Assembly (NCBI GenBank): GCA_030549335.1
Contig: CM060189.1
Location: forward strand, 53,500,953-53,564,952
Direction: 5' to 3'
DNA: 64,000 bases
From: Pontederia crassipes
Lineage: Eukaryota; Streptophyta; Magnoliopsida; Commelinales; Pontederiaceae
The translations under genes were made by a program, and so were the position numbers. Shown piece after piece: positions 11,847 to 24,700 of this stretch (positions are counted from its first letter, which is position 1; each line of letters starts with the position of its first letter). The notes under the pieces were generated by a model. That model saw nothing but the letters and a program-made list of their open reading frames with translations. It searched no databases and was not told the origin of the DNA.

Positions 11847-12910
11847 TTTTTCTGTGATTAGCGATATACACACTTTATGTTAGTCAGGTTTTTGGTGACG
11901 TTGTCAGGGACTAAGCCTTGAATTATCACATTTGATTATCTATTTTGGTTTGGCTAAGTCTTGTTTATAATTAGTGTTTATATTTCATCATGCTGTGAAT
12001 ATCCTACTTGCTTGTAGTTTAGCTGATTTTTTTCTTGCTTAAACTAGATGTGAGCTTTCTACATTTTTCTTTTCTTTACTTGCTTATGGAAGCCTTCACT
12101 GATCCTGTAGTTTTCATCTTTAATATTCTATTGCTGCATTTCTGATTATCAATTCTCAAAGTTCATAGTCTGCACATGCTACAAAGTGCCTTCTGAATTT
12201 TTATAATATAGAAGCTTTGCTGAATCTTTACTTTATATTTCAGATTTTGAATTCCATGTCATGCACTTACGCTACAAAATGTCTACTCTGTTTTCATAGT
12301 GCAGAATCTTGCTGAACATTGTTGATCAACATGCTCTACTGAACATTGTTGAACATGCTAGCTATTCTGATTTCTAATTGCTGACATGCATTCTTATACA
12401 CATTGCTGAACTTGACAGTTTCTTATTTCCTTAACATTATTGAATCTGACAATTTCTTTATCCTTGTATGTTATGATCACATTTCTGATTACATATCTCT
12501 GATTTCAGTTTTCAAATTTCTAAGTTTAGTCTATAAGTTGCATTATATCTCTCCATTGATCTGAACCATTTCAGATTTTAGATTTCTGATATTTCGTTTC
12601 AGATTTCATGTTATACTTTTAAATTCAATTATCTATACTTTAATCTGACCTTCTATTGTGCATAAGCATTGCTGAACATACTTGCTTCGTGATCCTTGAA
12701 CATTCTTATAAGATTTCTTATTTTTAGTTTTAGATTTCAAATTTCTGATTTCATATTTCAGATATCATATTGTAGATTTCAAAATCCAAGTTTTAGATTT
12801 CAGATTTCAATTTTTCACACTTATCATATGATCCTAAGCTCCTATTGTGTCGACACATTTCTTAACAAGCTTTCTTTTGATCCTTGAATGCTCACATTAG
12901 ATTAGACATT
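11847..12910 (+). mobile_element. Athila-like element F1: LTR end, primer site and leader
   Basis: The text 'gatatacacactttatgttagtca' ends at 11886 and is followed after six bases by TGGTGACGTTGTCAGGGA (11893-11910), a close match to the tRNA-Asp-type primer site TGGCGCCGTTGCCGGGGA. The following kilobase is an AT-rich leader full of CTGATTTCTGATT and TTGCTGAACAT phrases without a gene. Only this end survives: element F2 begins at 12911 and interrupts it. Confidence 0.6.
11893..11910 (+). other. tRNA-Asp-type primer-binding site of F1
   Basis: TGGTGACGTTGTCAGGGA matches the Athila primer consensus at 14 of 18 positions. It is the first of three such sites in 3.9 kb. Confidence 0.65.
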
Positions 12911-14535
12911 TGATGCATGCAAAATATAACATATAATTAGCCATGAATTTAATCACATTTTGATTGCTTTAAATATAGCATGCCTCATTTTTTGGTCGTA
13001 TTTGCTTTAATTTTATAAAATAAAAATCTACCCAAATTATATGTTTTATTGTAGAAAAACTAAGAGAATTGAGTCAGGAAGTCACAAAAACAAAGAACAC
13101 TCAGATAGGAGTTGAGCTAGAAAGTGAAAATTAGTGAAGGCTGCGAGGGCTGAATGAATGTAATGGGCAGTGAAAAGACCATAACGACCCGTTACAAAGG
13201 GCCATTACAAGCTCGTTACGACCCATTAAATGTCCAAATTTTTTCAAAAAATTGTCCAAGTTACGAGCCGTGGCCAAAATTTTATGTACTGTAAAATCTA
13301 AACTTTTACTCCGATTTGGACACTGTTAGGGTTGTGAAATCAGTGTTACGAACCGTGAAAAGCACTGTTAGGACCGTTACAGGGATGTTAATGGGCATTA
13401 CAAAGGCTATTTTCAAGATTTCTTCAATTTATTTAGGAATTTCAAGTTCAGATCGAACCCAAACTTTATCCTAAGCCTCAAGGACGATTAGGAAACATAT
13501 CTACTCATATATGAAGAAGTTTTGGATAGTTTTAAAAACCTTTCAAAGTCTATTCCGAATTTATTTGTTTTAATATGAAAAGACTTCGAATCAAACTGAA
13601 ACTCTATGAAAACCCTTGGGACCCCTGGCAGCAATAAATAAAGACCCTAGGAGACAGAAAACGGAGTGCTTGAGACTTGTGAGCCATGACATATTTCAGA
13701 GGACGAATTTCGAAGTGTGAATATCACCCGAAGGAGAAGACTGCGCAGTAACTCGTCGATTGTGTTGTGCAACATCCAGAGGTCTCGAAAGCTGAGAATT
13801 CTTCTTCTATCTTTTATTTGGATTCCCTTTTACATAGTTCTTATAGTTTATTATTTCTGTAATAGAGATTTTATATTCTTTTCAAGAAGGAAAACTATTT
13901 GAACCTTGTTATTAGTTGAGTTAATTAAACTTTCGATTTTTTTGTTATGCATGTTGAGTTCATTGCCTTTTGATGAGTAATTTCATTTATGAGATTAGAT
14001 TACAATGTATGTGGGGTGATTAGTTTCAAAAATTATTATTGCTTTGATAATTGATCTTTTACTTTTAAGTTGAAGCATACATAATGCGTGTTCGGTGACT
14101 CGTCGTTTGTGCTAACTCTCTGTAAGATTAATAATTGGCTCTCATTTGTGGTTATTAGTTTTATTAGAAGTTAATATAGTTTGGTCTACTCATTTTGAGA
14201 GGTCATTACCTTAGGTACTCCTAATCTGTCATAAGAATCGAATTTATTATTTTATGTTATAACTCAACTATTATAGAGGATCTTACACGTTTATCTTTTA
14301 ATCATCAATAATTCCCATGGCTCAACACCAACTTCTTTTATTTATTTATCATTTATTTTCTTCATATTTATTTTTATTTTCATATCACAACACCCTTTTC
14401 TTCTCCTAGTAGATTATTGAGATAGACTAGATTTAACTAGTTCCTTGTGGGTTCGACACTTTACTCTCTACTTTATTACTTGATACGACTAGTGCACTTG
14501 CTAGAAAATTTATTTGTTACAAATTCAACGCATCA
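12911..14535 (+). repeat. 5' LTR of Athila-like element F2 (1625 bp)
   Basis: The ends TGATGCATGC...AACGCATCA are inverted repeats of each other (TGATGC/GCATCA). The right end is followed after six bases by the primer site, the same spacing as in F1 and C. The 3' part 'ccttgtgggttcgacactttactctc' to 'gtgcacttgc' (14442-14502) is the usual end of Athila-type LTRs. A fragment resembling this 3' end recurs at 52790-52893. The matching 3' LTR is not in the window because C inserted into the leader and the far side is lost. Confidence 0.7.
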
Positions 14536-14653
14536 AGTTTTTGGCGATGTTGCCAGGGAACTATATTCATTATTCTTAATTTATCTCGTATAAGCTACTT
14601 TGAGAATTTTTATTTTTTGTTTTACTTTACTTTTTCTTTTAGTGTTGTGTATG
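14536..14653 (+). other. Primer site and truncated leader of F2
   Basis: TGGCGATGTTGCCAGGGA at 14542-14559 is a near match to the tRNA-Asp-type primer site. The leader runs on to 'gttgtgtatg', where the LTR of element C starts. Confidence 0.7.
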
Positions 14654-15748
14654 CGATCACCTCTTTTATGTACCTATAATCACTGCAATTAAATCCACAA
14701 ATTTATGTAAAAATTGAGTATATTTAAATGTTTTTTATCATTTTCTAGTTGAGAAGTTGAATGAGTAAAAGAGAGGACTAACAACTTTTCAAAATTTGAA
14801 TTTCGAACAGGTGATGAAACAAAAAGGGGAGAGGAGGCCAGGAGGGAAGGGAGGAGGAGAGAAAAAGGAGAAGGGTGACAGGAAAAAAAGACGAAGGCTT
14901 GGAAGAATGAAGATGAACTAAGAAGATTTTTTTTACTCTCGTGATGAGACTCTGCTGATGTTGACTTACCTTTCGACTTTTTGATATCGTGAATTTGACT
15001 CTTCATTTCTATTTACGTGATGCATAGTTGTTTAGAATTTATGTCTAATTTCAATTAGATCGAGAGATCAATTATTTTTATACCTTAGCTAATTTCATCC
15101 GAGAGGAGAAATTAGCTACATTACCTGCTATGTTTCTAGTAATTTCTAGTTTATTATTCATTAAAAGATCGCGATATCTGCTATAGTGACTGTTATGAGA
15201 TGAGAATCCTTACAGTCGTGTGAGGTGTCAATCTGTATTTTGATCATTTGATTAAGATTAAAAGAATGAGTTGTAGGATATCGAGAGATCGAACTCTTCT
15301 TTTGATTAAGGACGAGAGTCTTACTAATTAGTAATCTTAATTCACTGATTAGCGACCACTCTCTTCTTGATTTATAGATACACCGATAGGTTGAGAGATA
15401 GAGTAAGATTATAAAAACAATAAGTCGGATACAGTTATTGCAACAACATCAACATGTTCATTATGAGGGAATCTCTTCCTTCACTCCTTGATCTTTTATT
15501 ATCTTTCTTTATTATTCTTAATCCATGCTCATTCATTCATCTGATTTATTCTTTTATAATTTCATGACGACTTTTGGGATATAAATAGAATAAGTAATTG
15601 ATCTAAATCAACGGAGTTATGACACTCAGGTTTTCTACTCGACCTGTGCACTTGCAATTACGTGCACTCTTGGGTAAAATTAAAACGTGACTAGAATTAT
15701 TTCTTGTGTGAGAATATGCAATTTCACAACTACGATCAGTTCATGTCA
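14654..15748 (+). repeat. 5' LTR of element C (1095 bp)
   Basis: It aligns from its first bases (CGATCACCTCTTTTATGTAC, against TGATCACCTC in the 3' copy) with 33373-34011, and its last ~390 bases align with 30838-31230. It ends ATGTCA six bases before the primer site. It carries several 'gatcgagagatc' phrases and the Athila-style ending 'ctcgacctgtgcacttgcaattacgtg'. A short minus-strand frame at 14689-15006 is mirrored in the 3' LTR only because the DNA is repeated. Confidence 0.85.
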
Positions 15749-15754
15749 AGTTTT

Positions 15755-15772
15755 TGGTGCCGTTGTCGGGGA
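15755..15772 (+). other. tRNA-Asp-type primer-binding site of element C
   Basis: TGGTGCCGTTGTCGGGGA differs from the Athila consensus TGGCGCCGTTGCCGGGGA at two positions. Confidence 0.85.
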
Positions 15773-15871
15773 TTTAGATTATTTATTTATTTTCTGTTTA
15801 TATCCTTGCTTAGTTTATTTAAATGCTATTCACGACTGAATATATTTTTTCATTGATTGCAGGATTAGTAT

Positions 15872-17068
15872 ATGCCCAGAAACATCCGTAGCCAACTGCT
15901 TGAACTAGACCCTAAAATAGATCAAACTTTTAGAAAAAGGGTGCGAGAGTATAAGAACAGGACATCCTTTCTTGGAGGCGCAAGTAGCACTCAATCCATA
16001 GGGTTCGAGGAGAATTTTGATCGAGAAGCAGAAATGATGGCTGAGCAATAGGAGCCACTCCAACCACGACCACCATTCCCATCATTAGAAGAACTCTATA
16101 CACTCACTGCAGATGGACTAGAGTCTGCGATTTTGAAGCCTGCCATTCAAGCCAATAATTTCGAATTAAAATCATCTCTAATCTCTACAATCCAACAGAA
16201 CCAATTTGGAGGAACTTCAGATGAGGATTCAAATCAACATCTTAAAGGCTTTCTGGAGATATGTGAGACAACCAAGTTGAATGGAATATCACCAGAGGCG
16301 CTGGGACTAAGGGTCTTCTCTTTCTCGTTAAGGGGTAAAGCCAAGCAATGGTTACAATAATTGGAACCTCGAGAATTAACTACTTGGGAGCAACTAGTAA
16401 AAGCATTTTTGTTAGAATATTTCCCTCTCAGTAAAACTATAAGAATTAGAAATCAAGTCATTGGTTTTGTGCAAAAAGATCAGGAGACGCTATATGAAGC
16501 CTGATAAAGGTTTAAGACATTGCTGAGGTCATGTCCTTGTCATGGCTTAAGAAAATGGATCTTGGTTTAATCCTTTCACAATGGACTCAATTACACTTCA
16601 AAAATGGCGCTCGTTAACGCTGCAGATGGTGTGTTTATAAAGAAAAACGTAGATGAAGCCTATCAACTTATAGAAGAAATAGCCAAGAATCAACATTTCC
16701 TAGCTCACTCAAGGTCTAATGAGTCAGCTGCATTAACTCAAACTCGATTTGACGGTGAGAATTTTTCTTCTAAAGTGGAGTATATAGTTCAAAAAGCAAT
16801 TAGTAGACTGGGACTCAACGAAGCTACTCCTATTGTCAATATGATAGCAAGATGTTGCGAAATATATGGTTCACCTGATCACATTTCTGTGCACTGTAAG
16901 CTACTAAAATAGCAAGGGCATCAACAACAGGCTAATGCCATAGGCCCTTATTCATCGAATAATGAGTCATATTCTAACACTTTCAATCCTAGATGGAGGA
17001 ACAATCCAAAGTTTTCCTACTCAACAAACTCAAGTTCCCACTTCGCAAAATAGATTTAAGCAGAGAGC
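15872..17068 (+). pseudogene. Athila-type gag region of element C, first part
   Basis: Gag is the structural protein that packages the element's RNA in cytoplasmic particles. The region contains the hallmarks of the Ty3 retrotransposon gag domain: a 'GTSDEDSNQHLKGFLEIC' block, 'FSLRGKAKQWL', 'TTWEQLVKAFLLEYFP' and a later 'NADEAYQLIEEIA'-type helix region. It starts with MPRNIRSQLLE about 100 bases after the primer site, as expected. It is interrupted at 17068 by element B, with the five bases AGAGC repeated as AGATC on the far side. The region carries several breaks and is a fossil. Confidence 0.8.
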
Positions 17069-17518
17069 TGTAATACCCCACGATTTTATCAAGGGTAATA
17101 TATTAATTTTATAATTCAATTAGAGTGTTTGATGGATTGAAGGAAAATTTAAATCCCATTAAGAGTGAAAATCATAATTAAATTGAGATTGGGGATTTCA
17201 ATTTGATTTGAGATCCAAAAGATATATTAATGAATAAAGGATTTCCACGTAGGATAGGATTGAGAATTTTATGGCTTAAAAATATTTTAGTCATTAAAAT
17301 AATATTTATTATTATTTTAATTTGAAAATTAGATGATAAAATATTACGAAATTAAATAATTCGAAAATAAAGGAAAATTGGAAGGATAATACTATTTAAT
17401 GAATTTCGGAATTTATTTAATGAAAATAAATCTGAATTAGTTAAATGGATTAATTAAGAGATTAAATTGAAGTTGGATTAGAAAAGATAGTTAGAGTTTA
17501 ATGGAGAATTATAAATCC

Positions 17519-17526
17519 TATAAATA
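17519..17526 (+). promoter_or_regulatory. TATA box of element B 5' LTR
   Basis: TATAAATA lies 450 bases into the LTR. It is kept at the same place in the 3' LTR (22161-22168) and has a counterpart in the D LTRs (42705, 48683) and LTR G (about 57793). Confidence 0.65.
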
Positions 17527-19028
17527 AAAAGATAGGGCCGGCTAAACTCGAAAAAAAAGTAAGGAGAAAAATTATTTTCTTCATTGTGGAGTCCTCGTGT
17601 CGCAGGCGAATTTCTCGGCGACCGCAAGAAAGCAGGTGCAATCGTGCAGGTACGCAAGGAGGATACATGTTTATTGCTTAATTAATTTGTTGAGGATGCT
17701 GGTTTTATGTCGAGAGAGGTTTGCGGCCGCAGAAGGAAAAAAGAAAAAGTAGGAAGAGAAAGAGAGAGGGGTAAAAATTAAAAGAGAGAGAAAAGGGGAG
17801 GAATTCAAGGGACGTAAGGTGAAGGAGAAATTCAAAGTTGTTGGCAAAAACAAATTGGCCGTAACATGATTGGAGAGGGAGAAGAAGTGAGGGCGTAAGA
17901 GATGGAGAGAAGAAATAAAAAAAAAAGAAAGGAGGAGGTTATGCCCGCAAAGAGGTAGAGAGAGAAAAGAATAAAAACAAAAAAAAGATTGAGAGAGATG
18001 ATAGAGAGAGGTGGAAAAGAGGGCGTAACAAAATTGGATAGAAAAAAAGGGGGCCCGTAATGGATGTGCAGAGAGGCAAAAATAATCTCAGCCATAATCG
18101 GAGAGAGGGAAATATGAAAAAAAAGAGAAAAAAGGGGATGTGATGTTTGGCGGCCAAAATAGCTGGCTGTGAAAGAAAAAAAAAGAGAGATGAGGCCAAG
18201 AAAGAAAACGTGAGGTCAAGAAGAATTAAACATTTATTAGATATTTTATTTTTCTTTCATTTATGACTTTTTATTTTATACAGTTCATTTATTAAAATTT
18301 TAGGACAGGAAAAAATATAATATATAGAAGAAAAGAAAATATTGGTCAAAATTCGATATTGGTGCAACCAATTGATGATCGGAAATAGAGTTAATTTTTC
18401 AACCAACTTGAGGTACGTAGGGGGATCCCCATGGCGTCGATTTTCCACGACATGGACCCTAGAACTCTTCTTCATTATACATAAATTATATATTATTTTG
18501 CATCGATTGAATATTGAATGACATAGATATGACCTCCGAAAATTATGTTGGAAACACAATTCTTGATGGTGACAGAATCTGGTAGGGGTTCTGTTTGACA
18601 CGGCTTGGATTTCATTTAGCACGATCCGGGTAATGATCAATGCGAATTAGGTTCTGGAATAAAAAAACATATTTTTATGAATTGATTTATAGTTTATTGG
18701 ATTGTTAAGATCGTTAATTATTGCCGATCATTTGATTAACATCTCTGATTTTATTATGATCATATTGTCATCATATTGATTATTGTTGGCATTACACTTA
18801 ATAATGATATTGATTATGATATTGATCCATTGACCTCATTATTGATTGATCCTGATCAAATTGTCATCGTATCCAATTTACCGTCATCCTATCTGATCAC
18901 ATCATTGATTAATAGTAATTTTTTGATTGGGTTATGTTTAACCTAAGATAATTGTTAAAGATAGACATCTTAGGTAATTGAGATAAAAGTTGAAAATGTA
19001 TTGGGCCCATGTCTACTGATTGCCACTG

Positions 19029-19140
19029 GGACCGATTGGGCCTTCGGACTAATTGCACCTTCGGGTTGATAGGGCCTTCGAGCTAATATTGCGCCTTCGG
19101 ACTGATAGGGCCTGCGGGCTAATGTTGCACCTTGGGGCTA
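19029..19140. repeat. Short tandem repeat in B LTR, unit about 19 bp
   Basis: Several units of GGGCCTTCGGGCTAATA and variants follow each other. The counterpart in the 3' LTR is at about 24357-24470, with a different number and order of variants. Confidence 0.75.
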
Positions 19141-19916
19141 ACTGTTTTGGTGTGATCCTTCGTCCCCCATCATACCCAAACTTATTGATTAAAGTGGCAT
19201 GATGCCTCTTAATAATAGGAAGCTCTCATATTGCGCCCGAAAGGATTGATCGTAACTCCAAAGATGGAATTGATAATTGAATTGATGATTGAATTGTTAA
19301 TTGAATTGCACCCTAGTGGCTGATGGACAATTGATTTCACCCTAGTAGTTGATAGACCTAATAGATGAATTGATAGGTTATTAGTAGAATTGAATTGATA
19401 ATTGTTATTGTGGCCTTCATCGACTTTTGGCCAATTGAACATTGATTAATTATTAATTGAATTATTTATTGTTGAATTGTAATCTTCATTGACCTCTGAT
19501 CAATTATATATTGTTATGGATAATTATTTATTGATAGTATTGATATTGATATTGACAATGGTTCATATAAATATTATGGGTGACCCTACGTACTAAGTTA
19601 TCTCATTGGACTTTGCCTCTGTATTTGAATCCATACAGGTGATGGTGATGGCGATGGTGAGACCGTTGGTGACTCCTCTGACGGGTGACATGCACATGGA
19701 TATAGGGTCCATTATTGTATAGACGTGGGCCCTAACCCACATGTTATTAGATATGGTATAATAGCTTTCCGCATATTGTAATAGAATGTTGTAAATTAGT
19801 CTTCCGCTCATGTAAGTCAGTTCGTTGACTGGTCAAAGTCAAGGTATAGAATTGAGTGGCGTCGCCGAGATAGTCTTTTGGCAGGCAAAAAAATAAAAAA
19901 TCTCGAGCCGTTACAA

Positions 19917-19929
19917 AGGTATCAGAGCC
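19917..19929 (+). other. tRNA-Met-type primer-binding site of element B
   Basis: AGGTATCAGAGCC begins two bases after the LTR end. It matches the TGGTATCAGAGCC initiator-Met primer site of plant LTR elements except for the first base. Confidence 0.85.
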
Positions 19930-20502
19930 TAACGAGCGACACTTCTTAGCTGTCCCTAATAGAATAGAGTCCATGTGCACACGTCATGAGCAACCACCGC
20001 GCCATCAAAAAAAGGGTCAAGTAAGTTTTTTTTAACCATGATTAGTTTATGTACCTAAATTGCTATATAGAATGTTGTGCCTTGACCTAAATCCTTGAAG
20101 GATGGAACTTGAATGATTTTATTGATGGTATAAGGAAACACCTAAGGAGGTTATTCCGAAAGGAATAACCCAAGTTCTAAGGAGGTTATTCTAAGATAGA
20201 ATAACCAAAATCCTAAGGAGGTTATCCCCATATGATATGGTATGATGATAGAATAAGTTGTGGATAGAACACTCACGATGATTTATGTTTTGTGGATACA
20301 AATGGAATCAAGGATGAGCTTTTTGCATAACATTCCACGAGCTCCCCGAAGTGGATTTCAACGGGCCAATCAGCAGGTCCAAGGTCCTCAGGTCAATGAG
20401 CGACAAGTCCTAAGTCCGAAAACGAATGGACATAATGTACAAGGCCCTTTCATGAATGGAGTACAGGCCAACGTGCAGTAGGAGGAGCAATTAAGACAAG
20501 GA

Positions 20503-21493
20503 TTGCCGCCTCATGAATCTCACTCAGTCCACACTGAGCACTCCCAGCCTAAGAGCTTCGACCTATCACCTCACCATGATCGAAGGGATACAATAGAAAG
20601 ATTTCTCAAGTTGCAACCCCCTCAATTTGATGGGAAGGGCGACTTTGAGGATGCGGAGAGCTGGATTGAGGAGATTGAGCAGATCTTCCTCAAAATGGAC
20701 TGCGGTGAGGACCGCAAATTGCTCTATGCCAATCGTAAGCTGAAGGGTGAAGTCAGAGAATGGTGGAAGTCCGCTAAGCTGACAACGTTCTCAGGCCAAG
20801 ATCATGTCACCTGGGAGGACTTCAAGAAGGCCTTCAAAAATAGATTCATCCTTGCCTATGAGAGAGGTAGAAAGCAGAAGGAGTACCTAACACTCCAACA
20901 GGGCTCAATGACCACCAAGCAATATCTGACAAAATTCTTGAACTTGGAGAAGTACTCGACATTGCAACAATCAGAACTAAATCGGGTGAAGCGCTGGGTG
21001 GATGGCCTTAAGCCCAGTCTTCGAGAAAGAGTGAAAGGAGGGAACTGTCAGACCCTCCAATTTGCTGAAGAGTTTGCCGTTTATCTAGAAGATGGAGATA
21101 AAGCAAGTGACAAGCAACATAATAAAGCATCTGTTGTCCAGTATAGAAATCGGCAGGGAAAGAGATATAGATCTCCTGACAAGAAAGACCAACGTAACAA
21201 TCATCGAGGAGATGATCAAGGCAAAAGAGCGAATGATTTGGAGCCCAATGAACAAAAAAAAAAAAGAAAGGCTACCTTGTTCCTACTGTCAAAGATATCA
21301 TGCGAGAGAATGTTATCGCAAAACAGGAGCATGCCTCAATTGTGGAAAGCAAGGGCATTTCGCTCGTAATTGTTTGGAACAAAAAAGGAATGAACAAGAT
21401 CGAGGAAGGAATGAAGGATTGGGTGCACTACTACCAAAACGTGCGTACAACATCGAAATGGATACTGAGCATCGCGTAGACGAGGAAGATTAA
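20503..21493 (+). pseudogene. Chromovirus-type gag of element B with zinc knuckle
   Basis: The gag domain is clear: 'FLKLQPPQFDGKGDFEDAESW', then 'FKKAFKNRFI', 'EYLTLQQGSMTTKQYLTKF' and 'VKRWVDGLKPSLRERV'. This order is shared by chromovirus gags of the Tekay/Reina kind. A basic, Gln/Asn/Asp-rich linker follows, and then a CCHC nucleocapsid knuckle with CLNCGKQGHFARNC, preceded by a second Cys/His cluster (CSYCQRYHARECY). The knuckle region binds the element RNA. Element D has a related gag with the same double cluster (SCNYCHKMHLGECY and CLNCGKMGHFARDC). No protease, reverse transcriptase or integrase follows: 216 bases later the 3' LTR begins. The region is a fossil that looks nearly whole, with about one break. 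Confidence 0.85.
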
Positions 21494-21696
21494 GGTACCA
21501 TTATAGAATGAATGATAGACACTAGGAACAGAGAATAAAACAATTATAGAATAATTAGTCTTTTCATTTGGATAGATTAGAAAAAAAAATGCAAGGACAT
21601 TGATAGTGAATATGGATATTCTTTTAGTAGGCTTATTGATCGTATATTCGATTGATCAAATTTTCTTTCACAAAATTCGAGGATGAATTTATTTTT

Positions 21697-21709
21697 AAGG
21701 ATATTATTA
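21697..21709 (+). other. Purine-rich priming tract of element B
   Basis: The text 'ttcgaggatgaatttatttttaaggatattatta' runs straight into the 3' LTR. The corresponding text in D ('ttcgaggacgaatttatttttaaggaggttatga', 48370-48403) is the standard chromovirus 3' end. Confidence 0.6.
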
Positions 21710-24700
21710 TGTTATACCCCACGATTTTATCAAGGGTAATATAGTAATTTTATAATTCAATTAGAGTGTTTGATGGATTGAAGGAAAATTTAAATCCCAA
21801 TAAGAGTGGAAATCATAATTAAATTGAGATTGGGGATTTCAATTTGATTTGAGATCCAAAAGATATATTAATGGATATAAGACTTCCACATAGGATAGGA
21901 TTGAGAATTTTATGGCTTAAAAATATTTTAGTCATTAAAATAATATTTATTATTATTTTAATTTGAAAATTAGATGATAAAATATTATGAAATTAAATAA
22001 TTCCGAAAATAAAGGAAAATTGGAAGGATAATACTATTTAATGAATTTCAGAATTTATTAAATGAAAATAAATCTGTATTAGTTAAATGGATTAATTAAG
22101 AGATTAAATTGAAGTTGGATTAGAAAAGATAGTTAGAGTTTAATGGAGAATTATAAATCCTATAAATAAAGAGATAGGGCCGGCTAAACTCGAAAAAAAG
22201 TAGGGAGAAAAATTATTTTCTTCATTGTGGAGTCCTCGTGTCGCAGGCGAATTTCTCGGCGACCGCAAGAAAGCAGGTGCAATCGTGCAGGTACGCAAGG
22301 AGGATACATGTTTATTGCTTAATTAATTTGTTGAGGATGCTGGTTTTATGTCGAGAGAGGTTTGCGGCCGCAGAAGGAAAAAAGAAAAAGTAGGAAGAGA
22401 AAGAGAGAGGGGTAAAAATCAATGTTATTAAAACCGGACTGGACCGGCCGGTTCAACTGGTTCAACCACGAACTAGCGTTTGGTCCGGTCCGATTTGAAG
22501 CTAAAATCAGAAATGATGTTTGACCGGAAATAAACTAGTTGAATTGGGAAAACCGATGATCCGGCGAACCGGTAAGAACAGGTTCAATTGAAAAAAGTGA
22601 AAAAAACTCAAATATCTCTAAAAGGAAAGAAAAAGATGGAAAGAAACAAAGACAAAAGGAAAGCAAATATTTGAATCAACATAATCAAATCAGAATAGGA
22701 AAACACTAAAAAGGAATTAAAATAAATGAAGAGAGAGGAGAAGGAATGAAAAAGATAAAAGAGTGATTTTCGGTAATTTAATGACATTAAATGATAAATA
22801 AAATTTAACATAGAAAGTTAATGAGTAGAGAGGAAGAGATAGGAAAAAGAAAGTAAAATAAAAATAAAATATGAGTGGTTTTTGTTTAAAAAGATTTAAT
22901 ATATTATTAATAGAATTAAATAATAAATAAAAATTAGTAATAATCAATTAATATTTTTAAATAGACTGAATAAATATATTTATGTTAATATTTAAAATTT
23001 AATAGGTTACTATTTTTTATATATAATATTTTTTATATATATCTTCAAAATTATTATAAATAATAGTATTTTAATAAAATCCGATTCAACTAGATCGAAC
23101 CCGATTGAATCGATTCAACCATGACCTAGTTGGTCGTTCGGTTCGTTTGCCGTTCCGATTATGATAACATTGGTAAAAATAAAAAAGAGAGAGAAAAGAG
23201 GAGGAATTCAAGGGAGGTAAGGTGAAGGAGAAATTCAAAGTTGTTGGCCAAAAACAAATTGGCCGTAACATGATTGGAGAGGGAGAAGAAGTGAGGGCGT
23301 AAGAGATGGAGAGAAGAAATAAAAAAAAGAGAAAGGAGGAGGTTATGCCCGCTAAGAGGTAGAGATAGAAAAGAGTAAAAACAAAAAAGATTGAGAGAGA
23401 TGAAAGAGAGAGGTGGAAAAGAGGGCGTAACAAAATTGGATAGAAAAAAAAGGGGGCCCGTAATGGATGTGCAGAGGCAAAAACAATCTCAGCCGTAATA
23501 GGAGAGAGAGAAATATGAAAAAAAAGAGAAAAAAAGGGGATGTGATGTTTGGTGGCCAAAATAGCTGGCTGTGAAAGAAAAAAAAAGAGAGATGAGGCCA
23601 AGAAAGAAAACGAGAGGTCAAGAAGAATATAAACGTTTATTAGATATTTTATTTTTCTTTTATTTATGACTTTTTATTTTATATAGTTCATTTATTAAAA
23701 TTTTTGTACAGGAAAAAATATAATATATAGAAGAAAAGAAAATATTGGTCAAAATTTGATATTGGTGCAACCAATTGACGATCGGAAATAGAGTTAATTT
23801 TTCAACCAACTTAAGGTACGTAGGGGGATCCCCATGGCGTCGGTTTTCCACGACATGGACCCTAGAACTCTTCTTCGTTATACATAAATTATATATTATT
23901 TTGCATCGATTGAATATTGAATGACATAGATATGACCTCCGAAAATTATGTTGGAAACATAATTCTTGAAATAGAAAACATATTTTTATGAATTGATTTA
24001 TAGTTTATTGGATTGTTAAGATCTTTAATCATTGCCGATCATTTGATTAACATCTCTGATTTTATTATGACCATATCTGATCATATTGTCATCATATTGA
24101 TTATTGTTGGCATTACACCTAATCATGATATTGATTATGGTATTGATCCATTGACCTCATTATTGATTGATCCTGATCAAATTGTCATCGTATCTAATTT
24201 ACAGTCATCCTATCTGATCATATCATTGATTAATAGTGATTTTCTGATTGGGTCATGTCTAACCTAAGATAATTGTTAAAGATAGACATCTTAGGTAATT
24301 GAGATAAAAGTTGAAAATGTATTAGACCAATGTCTACTGATTGCCACTGGGACTGATGGGCCTTCGGGCTAATAGGGCCTTCGGGTTGATAGGGCCTTCG
24401 GGCTAATATTGCGCCTTTCGTGCTGATAGGGCCTTCGGGCTAATATTGCGCCTTCGGGCTAACTATTTTGGTGTGTTCCTTCGTCCCCCATCATACCCAA
24501 ACTTATTGATTAAAGTGGCATGGTGTCTCTTAATAATAGGAAGCTCTCGTATTGCGCCCGAAAGGGTTGATCGTAACTCCAGAGATGAAATTGATAATTG
24601 AATTGATGATTGAATTGCACCCTAGTGGCTGATGGACAATTGATTTCGCCCTAGTAGTTGATAGACTATCGATTTTGCACTTATGGCTGATGGAAAATTG

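Larger units (their letters stand above)
17069..19915 (+). repeat. 5' LTR of element B (2847 bp)
   Basis: It is defined by TGTAATACCCC at the left, CCGTTACA at the right and alignment to 21710-25197. A purine-rich tract (17700-18200) produces long pyrimidine-coded open frames on the minus strand that are not genes. The ending has 'ccctacgtactaagttatctcattgga' and 'tggtcaaagtcaaggtatagaa', typical chromovirus LTR 3' parts. Relative to the 3' LTR it has about 85 extra bases near 18570-18660 and about 100 near 19650-19745. Confidence 0.85.

Noticed and set aside
17671-18199. Overlapping minus-strand frames rich in Phe, Leu and Ser
   Set aside because: They are the complement of a purine-rich tract in the B LTR; the copies in the 3' LTR (23086-23621) are not conserved as protein.
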